A stretch of 11,955 bases of DNA from Caldilineaceae bacterium (GCA_015494005.1 WGCB01000002.1:1-11955), one strand, 5' to 3'; positions 1 to 6,985 are shown, numbered from the stretch's first letter. Notes: generated by a model not told the origin, from the sequence alone. Numbers and translations are program-made.

Positions 1-1
1 G

Positions 2-616
2 CTGGAGGCTCTGGTGGAAGCGGCCTACGGAGTGACCTTGCGCCGGCCGGACGACGAGCGGGGCCAGCTGGCCAAGCTGCGGGACATCGCCATGGTGGAG
101 GTGCTCCGCTGCACTGGCCTGCGGGTGGGGGAGCTGGTGAGCCTGGTGCGCAAGGACCTGGACGAGACGGAGCGGGCCGCCTGGGTCACCGGCAAACGGG
201 GCAAGGTGCGCCGGGTCTACTTCGACGAGCGGGCCTGGGCCGCGGTGCGCCGCTACCTCCAGGCTCGCCAGGCCCTGGATGGGGCCAGCGGGCGTCCCCT
301 GGGCGACCTGCCCGTCTTCGCCCGGCACGACCGGCGGGCCGGATCCAAGGTCCTGCCCATCAGCACGGAGAGCGTCCAGAACACCATCCGCAAGCTGGCG
401 GAGCGGGCGGACCTGGGGGCCAAGGGGATCACCCCCCACGCCCTGCGCCACTACTTCGCCACCCGCATCTACCAGACCACCCGGGACCTGGCGGTGACCC
501 AAACCGCGCTGGGCCACTCCAGCCCCAACACCACCCGCATCTACGCCAAGCTGGAGGACGACGCAGTGCGCCGGGCCCATCGCCAGGCCTTCCAGGAGGA
601 CAAGCCACAGCCATGA
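2..616 (+). CDS. Tyrosine recombinase (XerC/XerD-like), C-terminal catalytic part, 5' end outside window
   Basis: Site-specific DNA recombinase of the tyrosine (phage integrase) family, which cuts and rejoins DNA through a covalent 3'-phosphotyrosine. The frame is open to the left edge, so the N-terminal DNA-binding domain is missing here; a GTG at 14 is in frame but is probably internal. All catalytic positions of the family are visible: Arg in TGLRVGE (near 122), a Lys in the GKRGKV beta-hairpin (near 194-205), HALRH with the His and Arg (437-448), His in LGHSS (515) and the nucleophile Tyr in TTRIYAKL (542). The enzyme therefore looks active. The stop overlaps the next start as ATGA, which suggests translational coupling with the yaaA-family gene. 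It could be a chromosome-dimer resolvase or the integrase of a mobile element; no attachment site is visible in the window. Confidence 0.9.
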   Translation: MEALVEAAYGVTLRRPDDERGQLAKLRDIAMVEVLRCTGLRVGELVSLVRKDLDETERAAWVTGKRGKVRRVYFDERAWAAVRRYLQARQALDGASGRPLGDLPVFARHDRRAGSKVLPISTESVQNTIRKLAERADLGAKGITPHALRHYFATRIYQTTRDLAVTQTALGHSSPNTTRIYAKLEDDAVRRAHRQAFQEDKPQP

Positions 617-1476
617 GCACCCCATCCACTGGACCAGCTACCCGCCCAGCCACCGACCCGATCCGCGACTACGTCATCCTGCTGCCCCCGTCCGAGGGCA
701 AGGCCCCTGGCGGGGATGCCAGCCGCTCCTGGCCGGACGTGGCCGAGGATCCCCGGTTCAACGCCTTCCCAGAGCTGAACCCGGCCCGGCTGGCACTGAT
801 CCAGGCCCTGCACGAGGTGATGCAGCAGCCCCGTCCCCAGCTGGAGAAGCTCTTCGGCGTGAAGGGCCCTCGCCTGGACCAGGCCCTGGCTACCAACCGC
901 CAGCTGCCCGGCGGGCCCCTGCGCCCGGCCATGGAGCGCTACACCGGCGTCATGTTCGAGCACCTGGACTACCCGGGCATGCCCCCGGCCCTGCGCCAGG
1001 CCTTCGACCGGCACGCGCTGCTCTTCAGCGGCGTCTGGGGGCTGCTCCGCCCCACGGACTGGATCCCCGACTACAAGCTCAAGATGGATGCCATCCTGCC
1101 GGCCACGGGCCGGGTCTCGGACTTCTGGAAGCCCCGGATCAGCGGCCTGCTGAACCCCCTGGTGGCCGGGGCCGTGGTCTGGGATCTGCTGCCGGGGGTC
1201 CACCGCCGGGCCTGGGACGGGCAGGGGGAGCTGGCCGCCCGCTGGCAGGTCAAGTTCGTGGAGCGGGTGACCCAGCAGGGCCAGAGTCGCCTGCGCACGG
1301 TGAGCCACTGGTCCAAGGCCCTGAAGGGGGCCCTGGTGCGGTTCATCTGCCAGCACCGGGTCACCCAGCCCCAGGCCCTGGCCGACTTCCAGCATCCCCA
1401 GGGCTACCGCTTCTCCCTGGAGGCCAGCCAGATGGGTCCGAAGGGCGGCACCCTGGTCTTCATCAAAGAGGGCTGA
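613..1476 (+). CDS. yaaA: YaaA/DUF328 family protein (peroxide stress response)
   Basis: A 287-residue protein of the YaaA (DUF328/UPF0246) family. In E. coli the family member limits intracellular iron and so oxidative damage during peroxide stress; applying that role here is inference. Family hallmarks seen: LPPSEGK at residues 24-30, FNAFPELNPARLAL near 53-66, YTGVMFEHLDY near 115, the LFSGVWGLLRPTDWIPDYKL stretch near 136-155, and the conserved C-terminal segment with QGYRFSLEASQ. Length is slightly above the usual 240-260, owing to a Pro/Thr-rich N-terminus of about 18 residues. The ATG at 613 overlaps the recombinase stop (ATGA), with an AGGAGGA element 12 bases upstream (594-600). Just after the stop, a 13/14-base direct repeat copies the end of the gene. 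Family assignment is firm; function is by homology. Confidence 0.88.
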   Translation: MSTPSTGPATRPATDPIRDYVILLPPSEGKAPGGDASRSWPDVAEDPRFNAFPELNPARLALIQALHEVMQQPRPQLEKLFGVKGPRLDQALATNRQLPGGPLRPAMERYTGVMFEHLDYPGMPPALRQAFDRHALLFSGVWGLLRPTDWIPDYKLKMDAILPATGRVSDFWKPRISGLLNPLVAGAVVWDLLPGVHRRAWDGQGELAARWQVKFVERVTQQGQSRLRTVSHWSKALKGALVRFICQHRVTQPQALADFQHPQGYRFSLEASQMGPKGGTLVFIKEG

Positions 1477-1492
1477 ACAAGAGGGGTTGAAC
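1466..1492 (+). repeat. Short tandem repeat spanning the yaaA stop codon (13/14 bp)
   Basis: AAGAGGGCTGAAC (1466-1478) is followed at once by AAGAGGGGTTGAAC (1479-1492). The copies differ by one inserted base and one substitution. Each contains a TGA, the first being the real stop at 1474-1476. The repeat is short enough that chance cannot be excluded. Confidence 0.45.
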
Positions 1493-1526
1493 CGACTCCG
1501 GCCACAACTTGTATACAGACGCGACG

Positions 1527-1560
1527 GGCCCTGGCTTTCCCGCAGATGGGAGCCAGGGCC
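1527..1560. terminator. Hairpin between convergent yaaA and ctaB, candidate bidirectional terminator
   Basis: A perfect 10-bp inverted repeat, GGCCCTGGCT (1527-1536) and AGCCAGGGCC (1551-1560), flanks a 14-base loop in the 125-base gap between two convergent genes. Neither side has a clear T-run, so it is not a classical intrinsic terminator. Its position and GC-rich stem still fit transcription termination for both strands. Confidence 0.55.
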
Positions 1561-1601
1561 TGTGCGTGTGGTATGCACGTGTCGAGGAATTTGATCCGAT
1601 C

Positions 1602-2534
1602 TCAGAAGAGGGTGTCCAGGAGGATCATGAAGATCACCAGGGCCAGGTAGACATTGGAGGCTTTGAAGAGGTCGAAGGCCTCTTTGCGCTCGGGCCGACG
1701 CAGCAGACGAACGTTGCGGGCAACCAGATCCAGGGTAGCCAGGGCCACAGGGACGGCGTAGAGCCATCCCAGAGCGGGGTGGGCCGCGAGGGCCAGGGCA
1801 GCGGCGGCAGTGGCCAGGGTGTGGACGGCGATCCAGGCCGTGGCCACCCGGGGCGTGGTCCGGGCGGGCAGCATGGGGACGCCGCCCCGGGCGTAGTCAT
1901 CCTTGTAGACCAGGGCCAGGCTCCAGAAATGGGTGGGGGTCCAGAGGAAGATCAGCAGGGCCAGGAGCAGCGCGCCGGGCTCGTCCCAGCGACCCACCGC
2001 GGCGCTGCCACTGAGCACCGCAGCGCTGCCGGCCGCGCCACCGATGACGATGTTCCAGAGGGTGCGGGGCTTGAGCCAGAGGGTGTAGATCACCACGTAG
2101 ATGAAGGCGCCCAGGAGCAGGAAGAAAGCCAGTGCCGGCTTCCACGGGGTGACCACCACCACGGGCAGGAAAACCATGGCCGCGGCCACGTAGGGCACCC
2201 ATTCGGGATGGGCGATGGCGCCGGCGACCAGGGGCCGGTGCCGGGTGCGCAACATGCGCTGATCCGTCTCCTGCTCCAGGTACTGGTTGGTGGCGGAGGA
2301 TCCGGCCGCGGCCAGCCCGCCGGTGATCAGGAGCAGGGTCAACGTGCCCAGACCCGGCCATCCTTGGGCCCCCAGGAAGGCGCCTCCCACAGCCGTCAGC
2401 AGAAGCAGGGCGACGATGCGCAGCTTGAAGAGCACGCTCAAGGTGCGCAGACGTTCTCGCCAGCTGACGCGAGCCTCAGGGGCCAGGGCTGGGGGGCTCA
2501 GGGCTTGTTGGTCCAGGGGTCGAGAAAGGGACAT
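1602..2534 (-). CDS. ctaB: Protoheme IX farnesyltransferase (heme O synthase)
   Basis: Integral membrane prenyltransferase that joins a farnesyl group to protoheme to make heme O, the precursor of heme A used by the adjacent oxidase. It has 310 residues, typical of the family, with many hydrophobic segments from about residue 40 to the C-terminus. The first prenyl-diphosphate motif is N83-x3-E87-x3-D91 followed by MLRTRHRPL (94-102). The second conserved site is YKDDYARGGVPMLP (210-223). At residue 87 most relatives have Asp; here it is Glu. The start at 2534 is chosen because GGAG lies at 2542-2545, eight bases upstream; the frame is open to 2645, but that start would overlap the upstream cupredoxin gene and has no domain content. 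It is the last gene of the cox block, 73 bases after the cupredoxin gene. No heme A synthase (ctaA) is seen in the window. Confidence 0.95.
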   Translation of the reverse strand: MSLSRPLDQQALSPPALAPEARVSWRERLRTLSVLFKLRIVALLLLTAVGGAFLGAQGWPGLGTLTLLLITGGLAAAGSSATNQYLEQETDQRMLRTRHRPLVAGAIAHPEWVPYVAAAMVFLPVVVVTPWKPALAFFLLLGAFIYVVIYTLWLKPRTLWNIVIGGAAGSAAVLSGSAAVGRWDEPGALLLALLIFLWTPTHFWSLALVYKDDYARGGVPMLPARTTPRVATAWIAVHTLATAAAALALAAHPALGWLYAVPVALATLDLVARNVRLLRRPERKEAFDLFKASNVYLALVIFMILLDTLF

Positions 2535-2607
2535 GGCAGTTCTCCGTGGATGGCTCCCGCTTGGCGGCCAGGGCCAGAGGCCAGGCCTGGTGATGGTCGG
2601 GGGAAAC

Positions 2608-3333
2608 TTACGGTTCGACGATGAGGGTGGCTCGCATGCCGTCATCGTAGTGCTGGCCCCGCTCCTGGAAGCAGCCCAGCTCCCACCGGCCCACCTTGTC
2701 CGGCGGCACGGTGAAGGTCAGGATGGTGGCCTGGTCCGGCGGGATCATGTTGGGATCGATCATGACCATGAGGCCGCCGTGGGCCTCCCCCATCAGATCC
2801 ATGGCGATGGGGCCGAACTTGCCCGCGGCGGCCCCTTCGTCGTGCCCGGCTTCTCCTTGCGCCTCGCCGTGATCTTCCTCTGCTGGCGGTGTCGTCTCCT
2901 TGCCCATGTCCATGCCTTCGCCCTCCTTCTGGGCAGGCACCTCGCCTCCGGCCATCTCACCTTCGGCCATTTTGTCGCCCCCCATATCCATGCCCTCCAT
3001 CTCCATGCCTGGCAGGCCCATGATCATGCCTGGGCCCTCCACCTGGATGTCGGAGATACCGGCGAAGAAATCCTCTGCAAAGCCCTCGGTCAGGCCGTTC
3101 CCCACCCGCACGTTGCGGCCGATCATCAGCTCGTGCAGGTGTCTGCCCTGGTTGACCACGACCAGGCGCACCTTCTGCCCCACCTTCAACCGGATCACGT
3201 CCGGATCGATGTCGTAGTCCTCCAGGACGATGCGGATCTCGCCGTTGGGATCCGGCTCTGCGGCGAAGACGGTGCTGCAGCCGGCCAACACCACGGATAG
3301 AATCAGCAGGAGAGCTGGGATCGTCATGCGCAT
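2608..3333 (-). CDS. Cupredoxin-domain lipoprotein with Met-rich insertion
   Basis: Predicted exported lipoprotein of 241 residues with a type 1 copper domain. Residues 1-19 form a signal peptide ending in the lipobox LAGC (Cys19). The cupredoxin fold runs from about 32 to 98 and resumes at about 175-241. Likely copper ligands are His67 (HLHELMIG), Cys221, His228 and Met233, giving C-x6-H-x4-M; this Cys-His loop is longer than the C-x2-H or C-x4-H of common blue copper proteins. Between the two halves sits an acidic, Met-rich insertion (about 100-175) with ten Met in 103-143, including MEMEGMDM and GMDMG. The start at 3333 follows GAGGAGG (3341-3347); longer frames upstream would overlap coxC. 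It lies between coxC and ctaB, so a role as electron donor to CuA or as copper carrier for oxidase assembly is plausible, but neither is shown. No Sco gene is seen in the window. Confidence 0.85.
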   Translation of the reverse strand: MRMTIPALLLILSVVLAGCSTVFAAEPDPNGEIRIVLEDYDIDPDVIRLKVGQKVRLVVVNQGRHLHELMIGRNVRVGNGLTEGFAEDFFAGISDIQVEGPGMIMGLPGMEMEGMDMGGDKMAEGEMAGGEVPAQKEGEGMDMGKETTPPAEEDHGEAQGEAGHDEGAAAGKFGPIAMDLMGEAHGGLMVMIDPNMIPPDQATILTFTVPPDKVGRWELGCFQERGQHYDDGMRATLIVEP

Positions 3334-3347
3334 CGGTCTGCCTCCTC

Positions 3348-3926
3348 TCACGCGACCAGGTAAAGTGCGGCGTAGAAGAAGACCCACACCACATCTACGA
3401 AGTGCCAATATTTGACGACGGCCTCCGGGGGCCAGGCGTCCTCAGGGCCGTAGGCGCCTCGGCGGCCGTTGTAGTAGACCAAGCCCAGCAGGAAGATGCC
3501 GCTGAGGACATGGAAGGCATGCATGCCCGTCATGGCGAAGAAAACGGTGCCGAACGGACTGCTCGGGGGGAAATGCTGGAAAGCAGCTGTCCACTCGAAA
3601 GCCACACCGCCCAGGAAGATGGCCCCCAAGACCATGGTGTAGAGGGTGTAGCGCAGGAACGCAGGTCGATCCCCATGGCTGATGGCCGTCTCGGAGAGGT
3701 AGGCCGTCAAGCTGCTGACCAGCAGGATCACCGTGATGCCCAGCCCCAGGCTCTGGCTCAGCTCCTCCGGGCGGCTGAGCCCTCGCAGGTAGAAACGGCT
3801 GGCCAGCAGGCCGGCGAAGAGCATGCTCTCGGAGAAGAGGAAGAGCCAGAAGCCCAGCCGGTTGATGTAGAGCCGGGGATAGTGGGCCCCGTGACCTTCT
3901 CCGTGGCTGTGGGTGGCGGTGCTCAT
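3348..3926 (-). CDS. coxC: Cytochrome c oxidase subunit III
   Basis: Membrane subunit III of the heme-copper oxidase, 192 residues with five predicted helices (about 24-46, 62-80, 92-114, 127-150, 174-192). This is the short form, lacking the first two helices of the roughly 260-residue type. Family marks are FLFSESMLFAGL (29-40), TGMHAFHVLSG (133-143) and KYWHFVDVVWVFFYAALYL (172-190). A short His-rich N-terminus (His6, 8, 12, 15) precedes the first helix. The start at 3926 is preceded by AAGGAGGT (3935-3942), which lies inside the end of the subunit IV gene; the two genes are two bases apart, so translation is probably coupled. The cupredoxin ribosome binding site directly adjoins its stop. 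Confidence 0.95.
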   Translation of the reverse strand: MSTATHSHGEGHGAHYPRLYINRLGFWLFLFSESMLFAGLLASRFYLRGLSRPEELSQSLGLGITVILLVSSLTAYLSETAISHGDRPAFLRYTLYTMVLGAIFLGGVAFEWTAAFQHFPPSSPFGTVFFAMTGMHAFHVLSGIFLLGLVYYNGRRGAYGPEDAWPPEAVVKYWHFVDVVWVFFYAALYLVA

Positions 3927-3928
3927 GG

Positions 3929-4135
3929 CTAGTGACCTCCTTCCCGGTAGCGGATCTGGGCGATGTGCATGAAGAAGTAGGCGATCAGGCCAACTTTGGC
4001 CACGGCAATGACGCTCAAGGGGAGCAGATTGCCGGTCATGGAGACGGCGATCCAGTACTCCACTCCGGTCAAGACAGCGAGAACGACGAAGACGATGACG
4101 CCGATACGGACCCGGCGGGCTTTTTCGTCTGTCAT
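3929..4135 (-). CDS. Cytochrome c oxidase small subunit IV (prokaryotic type)
   Basis: A 68-residue protein with two membrane helices (about 11-31 and 38-58), matching the short prokaryotic subunit IV of cytochrome oxidases. The diagnostic part is the second helix, VAKVGLIAYFFMHIAQIRY (45-63), with the K-x-x-L-I-x-x-F-F-M-H pattern, and VLTGVEYW (21-28) in the first. Start at 4135 with GAGGAGG at 4143-4149. It lies before coxC instead of after it, and 150 bases after coxA. Its role is likely in assembly or stability of the complex; it carries no cofactor site. Confidence 0.85.
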   Translation of the reverse strand: MTDEKARRVRIGVIVFVVLAVLTGVEYWIAVSMTGNLLPLSVIAVAKVGLIAYFFMHIAQIRYREGGH

Positions 4136-4285
4136 GGATGGGCCTCCTCAGGTTCGGTCGACAAGTGCGATCAACAGGGACAGTCAGGAAAACAATGGAT
4201 CAACAGAGTGAATGGAACATGGCGCCAGGGCCATCGACAGCACCAGACCATCGACGCCACAGCCGGGTTCAGTCACAGGCCGGGT
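4136..4285. other. 150-base gap between coxA and subunit IV gene
   Basis: No gene is seen here. The gap holds the second copy of the 17-bp repeat that follows coxA (described separately), the direct repeat GATCAACAG at 4169-4177 and 4199-4207, and the subunit IV ribosome binding site. I see no convincing promoter or hairpin terminator, so the cox genes on both sides may be one transcript. Confidence 0.5.
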
Positions 4286-4297
4286 TCAATCACTGGC
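4264..4297 (-). repeat. 17-bp tandem duplication across the coxA stop codon
   Basis: Two adjoining 17-base copies, 4281-4297 and 4264-4280, match at 15 of 17 positions. On the coding strand the first copy is GCCAGTGATTGAACCCG, holding the last codons and the TGA stop of coxA (4286-4288). The second copy, outside the gene, repeats the TGA shifted by 17 bases, hence in another frame. Confidence 0.7.
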
Positions 4298-6115
4298 CGG
4301 GGCTGGCGACGGGGCGGCGGCTAGCCGTGCGTGGACCGAGCCGGGCACGCCGTAGCCGTAGGGATCGTCCACCACCTGGGGCTCCGTCGGGAAGTTGTGG
4401 AGCGGCGGTGGCGAAGGGATGAGCCACTCCAGCGTCCGAGCGCCCCAGGGGTTGGCCGCGGCCTGCTCGCCCCGCACCCAGGAGACCACCATGTTGTAGA
4501 CGAAGACGATGAAGCTGGCTCCCAGGAAGAAGGCCGCCATGCTGACCCACATGTTCAACCCGCCCAGCTGGGGCATGTAGTCGGCGATGCGGCGGTTCAT
4601 GCCGTTGATCCCGAGCCAGAACATGGGCAGGAAGGTCAAGTTGAAGCCAATGAACATCCACCAGAAGTGGAGTTTGCCCAGTTTCTCGTTGTACATGCGG
4701 CCGGTCATCTTGGGGAACCAGTAGTAGATCCCGGCGAAGAGGCCGAAGATGCCGCCGCCCACGATGGTGTAGTGGAAGTGAGCCACCACGAAGTAGGTGT
4801 CCTGCAGGTGCATATCCACCGGCACATCGGAGAGGAAAACACCGGTGATGCCGCCGATGAGGAAGTTGAAGATCACGGCCAGGGCGAAGAGCATGGGGGT
4901 CTTCAGGTTCAGCTTGCCATGCCAGAGGGTGCCCAGCGCAGCCAGGAAGACCATGCCCGTGGGCACGGAGATGAGCTCTGTGCTGATCATGAAGGGAATG
5001 GCCAGTTTCTCTTCCAGGCCAGCAGTGAACATGTGATGGGCCCAGACGATGGCGCTCATCACCACCACGCCCAGCATCCCGGCCACGGCCCACTTGTAGG
5101 CGAAGAGAGGTTTGCGGGCAAAGTGGCTGATGATCTCCAGGGCGATGCCGAAAGCAGGCAGGATCATCACGTAGACCGCGGGGTGGGAGTAGAACCAGAA
5201 GACATGCTGGTAGAGGATGGGGTTGCCACCTCGGGAAGGATCGAAGAAACTGAAACCGGCCACTCGGTCCAGCACGGTCATGAGCATGGCCAGGCCCACG
5301 AACTGGGTGAAGAGCATGCTCAGGGCCGCCGTCCCCAGGATGGACCAGACGAAGATGGGCAGCCGACCCCAGGTGAGGCCCGGGGCGCGCATGGTGATCA
5401 CCGTGGTGATGATGTTGATGGAGCCCAAGATGGAGGAAAAACCGATGGTGAGGAAAGCCAGATTGTAGAACATGGCGCCCATGCGGGTCACCGTGGCCAG
5501 GGGAGTGTACCCGGTCCAGCCGGTGTCATACCCACCGGCCAGGGCCGCCCCCAGGAGCAGGAAGCCCACCGGCGGCACGAACCAGAAGCTCAGGGCGTTG
5601 AGCCGAGGATAGGCCATGTCGTCCGCCCCGATCATGATGGGGACCAGGTAGTTGCCGAAGGCGCCCATGATGGTGGCCACCGCCACGAAGACCATGGTGG
5701 TGCCGTGGAGGCTCATCATGTTGTTGTACTCAGCGCTGTTCAGCAGATCCCGGCCCGGGCGCATGAGCTCGTAGCGCACTACCATGGCCAACAGCCCAGC
5801 GATGAGGAAGAGAATCACCAGCAACACGCCATATTGGATGCCGATCACCTTGTGGTCGGTGTCGAAATCGAAATAGCGTCGCCAGCCCGTGGTGGTGTAC
5901 TGCTTGTTGGGCCGGCCGAGCCATCCCAACGCCCAGTAATCCCAGACGCCTACGCCCAGCAGCCAGCCGCTCAGGCCGAAGAGATAGCCCATAGCCACGG
6001 CCGGCCCTGCTTTCCAGGCTGGCAAGCCGAAGGCCAACCGGATGACCACCAGGAGGGCAATGCCGAGGATGGCGCCCAGCACGGCCCACAGGATCCCTTT
6101 GAATACGGGTTTCAT
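4286..6115 (-). CDS. coxA: Cytochrome c oxidase subunit I, A2-type
   Basis: Catalytic subunit of the heme-copper oxidase that reduces O2 to water and pumps protons, 609 residues. Heme a ligands are His137 (SLHGTTMVF) and His448; the heme a3 ligand is His446 (AHFHYTIV); CuB ligands are His311, His360 and His361; Tyr315 is the cross-linking Tyr. The FYSHPAVY motif (308-315) replaces the FGHPEVY of A1 enzymes and marks the A2 subfamily. The D-channel entry Asp166 (GADDMAYPR, 163-171) and Asn155 and Asn173 are kept. The K-channel lysine expected after VPTG (384-387) is Val389 instead, and Glu380 lies in the same helix. Residues 1-85 are an extra N-terminal part with two likely membrane helices (about 8-28 and 37-60). 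The C-terminus has NPWGARTLEWLIPSPPP (555-571) and then a Pro/Ala tail. AGGAGGAG (6123-6130) supports the start; coxB ends 18 bases upstream. Confidence 0.97.
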   Translation of the reverse strand: MKPVFKGILWAVLGAILGIALLVVIRLAFGLPAWKAGPAVAMGYLFGLSGWLLGVGVWDYWALGWLGRPNKQYTTTGWRRYFDFDTDHKVIGIQYGVLLVILFLIAGLLAMVVRYELMRPGRDLLNSAEYNNMMSLHGTTMVFVAVATIMGAFGNYLVPIMIGADDMAYPRLNALSFWFVPPVGFLLLGAALAGGYDTGWTGYTPLATVTRMGAMFYNLAFLTIGFSSILGSINIITTVITMRAPGLTWGRLPIFVWSILGTAALSMLFTQFVGLAMLMTVLDRVAGFSFFDPSRGGNPILYQHVFWFYSHPAVYVMILPAFGIALEIISHFARKPLFAYKWAVAGMLGVVVMSAIVWAHHMFTAGLEEKLAIPFMISTELISVPTGMVFLAALGTLWHGKLNLKTPMLFALAVIFNFLIGGITGVFLSDVPVDMHLQDTYFVVAHFHYTIVGGGIFGLFAGIYYWFPKMTGRMYNEKLGKLHFWWMFIGFNLTFLPMFWLGINGMNRRIADYMPQLGGLNMWVSMAAFFLGASFIVFVYNMVVSWVRGEQAAANPWGARTLEWLIPSPPPLHNFPTEPQVVDDPYGYGVPGSVHARLAAAPSPAPASD

Positions 6116-6133
6116 CGTCCTTCTCCTCCTGAT

Positions 6134-6985
6134 CTATTGCGAGTCACTGGAAGACTCGCCCGATTTCTCGCCGGACATGTCGCCGGACATCTCGCCCGAC
6201 ATCTCCTGGCCGGACATGTCCATGCCCTCCATGCCACTGCCCATGACCATCTCCTTGGCCTCCTGGATCCACTCCTGGAACTCCTCCGGCTCCAGGACTC
6301 GCACGTCCATGCGCATGAGAGGATGGCCTGTGCCACACAGCTCCGCGCACTGGACCCGCAGGTTGGGATCCACGCTGAAATCCCCCACCTCGGTGGGGGT
6401 CACGTAGAGGGTGGTCACCCGGCCCGGCACTGCGTCCATCTTCATGCGGAAGGCCGGCACCCAGACCGAATGGAGCACATCCTGGGAGGTGATGTCGAAG
6501 CGCACCCGAGTGTCCACGGGGAGGGCGATCTGCAGGGCTCGCTCGTAGCTCAGATCGTAGTCGGGATAGCTCACGTTCCAGTGCCACTGGACCCCTTCGA
6601 TCTGGATCACCAGCTCTTCCTGGCCCTTGCTGGCCTCCAGCTCCCGGATCCCTTTGAGGCCCGGGTTGAAGACGATGTACACGGCCAGGATCAGGGAACC
6701 CAGGACCCAGAGGATGGCCAGGGCGTTGTTGCCCCGAACAGGAGGGCCCTCCTGGGTCTCTTCCCCATCTTTCGCCCGGAAGCGCAGGATGCTGTAGAAG
6801 AAAAAGGCCAGGACCAGCGTGGCCACGGGCACGGCCAGCACCAGCAGCAGGGTGAAGGCCTCGTCGATGACCGCGGCCTCCTCCGCGCCCACCATGGGCA
6901 TGAAGCGCGCCGTCAGGGCAATCCACTCCCCGATGGCCGTCATGACCACCCAGAGGATGGCGACGATTACGCCGTCTCGATTCAT
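6134..6985 (-). CDS. coxB: Cytochrome c oxidase subunit II (CuA), with Met-rich tail
   Basis: Subunit II receives electrons from the donor at the binuclear CuA centre and passes them to heme a. It has 283 residues. There are three hydrophobic segments (about 5-27, 43-67 and 88-106); the family has two membrane helices, so the first may be an uncleaved or signal-like segment, and no lipobox is seen. The aromatic stretch VQWHWNVSYPDY is at 132-143. CuA ligands are complete: His172 (LHSVWVPAF), Cys213, Glu215, Cys217, His221 and Met224 (CAELCGTGHPLM). There is no cytochrome c domain after CuA; the tail (246-283) is rich in Met, Ser, Gly, Asp and Glu, with GMEGMDMSG and a repeating MSGE/MSGD pattern. 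The start at 6985 is chosen because AAAGGAG lies at 6994-7000; the ATG at 7003 is in frame but has only a weak AGGA. Confidence 0.96.
   Translation of the reverse strand: MNRDGVIVAILWVVMTAIGEWIALTARFMPMVGAEEAAVIDEAFTLLLVLAVPVATLVLAFFFYSILRFRAKDGEETQEGPPVRGNNALAILWVLGSLILAVYIVFNPGLKGIRELEASKGQEELVIQIEGVQWHWNVSYPDYDLSYERALQIALPVDTRVRFDITSQDVLHSVWVPAFRMKMDAVPGRVTTLYVTPTEVGDFSVDPNLRVQCAELCGTGHPLMRMDVRVLEPEEFQEWIQEAKEMVMGSGMEGMDMSGQEMSGEMSGDMSGEKSGESSSDSQ

Noticed and set aside
541..1767. 408-codon minus-strand frame across yaaA
   Set aside because: It runs antisense to a clear YaaA gene and across the intergenic hairpin into ctaB, with low-complexity Pro/Gly/Gln composition. It is a shadow of GC-rich coding DNA.
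1509..2624. 371-codon + strand frame opposite ctaB
   Set aside because: Composition is Gly/Gln/Glu-rich without hydrophobic core or motif; the opposite strand is a clear CtaB.
2535..2645. Longer start for ctaB at 2645
   Set aside because: It would overlap the cupredoxin coding end, and its sequence has no membrane or motif content. A GGAG site supports the ATG at 2534.
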